From the NCBI GenBank assembly GCA_002427975.1, contig DIZT01000005.1, positions 1 to 5,362 of the forward strand: a stretch of 5,362 nucleotides of DNA, given 5' to 3'. Position numbers and translations under genes: made by a program. Shown piece by piece: positions 4,815 to 5,362 of this stretch. The first letter of the stretch is position 1. Each line of letters begins with the position of its first letter. The notes below the pieces were generated by a model. The model was not told the DNA's origin, did no database searches, and worked only from the letters and a program-made list of their open reading frames with translations. The DNA comes from Micrococcaceae bacterium UBA6021. GTDB taxonomy: Bacteria; Actinomycetota; Actinomycetes; Actinomycetales; Micrococcaceae.

Positions 4815-5362
4815 AGTTCCTCCGGTCCCGCGCTGGGATCGGGGTGGCCCCTGATCGCGGGCATGCCCAGGCTGGTCACTTGGCGGGTGCGGCGAACGGC
4901 TGAAATGGCGGCGGCGATGTCGGCTTGTTCTGCGGGGGCGAGCTGTTCAAGGTGTTCCCCGACCCGGTGCACGAGTTCTTTCACCCGGCGGATTTCTTCC
5001 TCTGAGGGTAGAGCTTCTGTTCTTGCCCAGTTTTCGAGATCGGTGGTGGCCAGCACGCGTTCGCGGTCGCGGAGCAGGTCGTGCAGGTATGCCTTCAACT
5101 CGGGCAGGTGCGAGGGATCGGTGTGGAAGTGATCGCAGCCGACGCAGCGAAACCGGAATGGGCAGGCGCCACCCTTGGCCTGGACGTTCGAGGGCTCGTG
5201 ACAGTTGCCGTAAGGCACCGATACTTGGCCCAGCGCGTGGCGCGCATGCTCTTCGTCGAGTAAAGCCTGGGCGTCTCGCCAGACGTGGTTGCCATGCCGG
5301 TCGAACCGGTGGTCGGCCAGCCGGTCGACCGCGGCACGGCGGCGTTTCTCGCCGACCTGGTA
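4811..5362 (-). CDS. tnpB: TnpB-like tyrosine recombinase of a Tn554-type element, C-terminal part
   Basis: The gene enters from the right edge; 183 residues are visible and the frame is open to position 5362. It shows PYGNCHEPSNV, GGACPFRFRCVGCDHF and HLPELKAYLHDLLRDRERV, which I recognise as the C-terminal region of the large TnpB-type site-specific integrases found with DUF6262/TnpC in actinobacteria. The four cysteines are spaced C-x12-C-x5-C-x2-C (visible residues 54, 67, 73, 76), a likely zinc-binding knuckle. The rest (about 85-170) is helical and charged. The catalytic Arg/His/Arg/Tyr core of the recombinase lies upstream, outside the window, so activity cannot be judged. An apparent internal start at GTG 5218 is only a valine codon in the middle of the domain. 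It acts with TnpA in strand cutting and joining in Tn554-type transposition (family knowledge). It is not related to the RNA-guided TnpB of IS200/IS605 elements. Confidence 0.85.
   Translation of the reverse strand, partial: YQVGEKRRRAAVDRLADHRFDRHGNHVWRDAQALLDEEHARHALGQVSVPYGNCHEPSNVQAKGGACPFRFRCVGCDHFHTDPSHLPELKAYLHDLLRDRERVLATTDLENWARTEALPSEEEIRRVKELVHRVGEHLEQLAPAEQADIAAAISAVRRTRQVTSLGMPAIRGHPDPSAGPEEL

Noticed and set aside
4365..5132. Plus-strand open frame of 255 aa across the tnp genes
   Set aside because: It is antisense to two genes with clear family features and is Ser/Arg-rich in the manner of an opposite-strand shadow.
1..5362. CRISPR array
   Set aside because: No regularly spaced repeat-spacer pattern is present; the only repeats are the 14-mers at 221-258 and the tandem duplication at 1856-1913.

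Overview
The window is accessory DNA from a high-GC Gram-positive bacterium, most likely an actinobacterium. The evidence is GC-rich third codon positions, an MmpS-type remnant, a lipoprotein of a style common in actinobacteria, and Tn554-type transposition genes of the actinobacterial kind. Assignment below phylum level is not possible from this sequence alone.

Layout, left to right. (1) Positions 1-219 hold the start of a serine resolvase gene that stops making sense after about 45 codons. (2) Positions 217-340 are non-coding and carry copies of a TTCGTTTGGCGGTT-type repeat, which could mark the end of a mobile element that split the resolvase. (3) Positions 362-625 are the C-terminal remnant of an MmpS-like secreted or membrane protein. 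(4) Positions 694-1419 are an intact lipoprotein with an HNH-nuclease-like core. (5) Positions 1439-2099 are the C-terminal part of a beta-rich surface protein, broken by a 31-bp tandem duplication that shifts the frame; skipping the duplication restores the reading frame to its stop. (6) Positions 2100-2494 have no convincing gene but contain strong hairpins, including a compact possible three-way RNA fold, and a likely promoter. (7) Positions 2495-3396 hold an unknown 156-aa protein, a possible short coding remnant, and an 85-aa two-helix membrane protein of the PLDc_N type. (8) Positions 3631-4251 encode a soluble, Trp-rich actinobacterial-type protein of unknown function. (9) Positions 4215-5362, on the minus strand, hold the last two genes of a Tn554-type tnpABC set: the C-terminus of the TnpB-like tyrosine recombinase and a complete TnpC-like HTH/coiled-coil protein.

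The plus-strand genes may be cargo of the Tn554-type element, whose transposition genes read leftward into them, with the far end of the element at the broken resolvase. Alternatively, the region is a patchwork of insertions and deletions into which the tnp genes arrived separately. Three broken genes in 2.1 kb and a convergent gene overlap at 4215-4251 fit repeated rearrangement. I see no CRISPR array, rRNA or convincing tRNA. The most interesting points are the element-end repeats next to the broken resolvase, the frameshifting tandem duplication, the nuclease-like lipoprotein, and the structured 2285-2375 segment.
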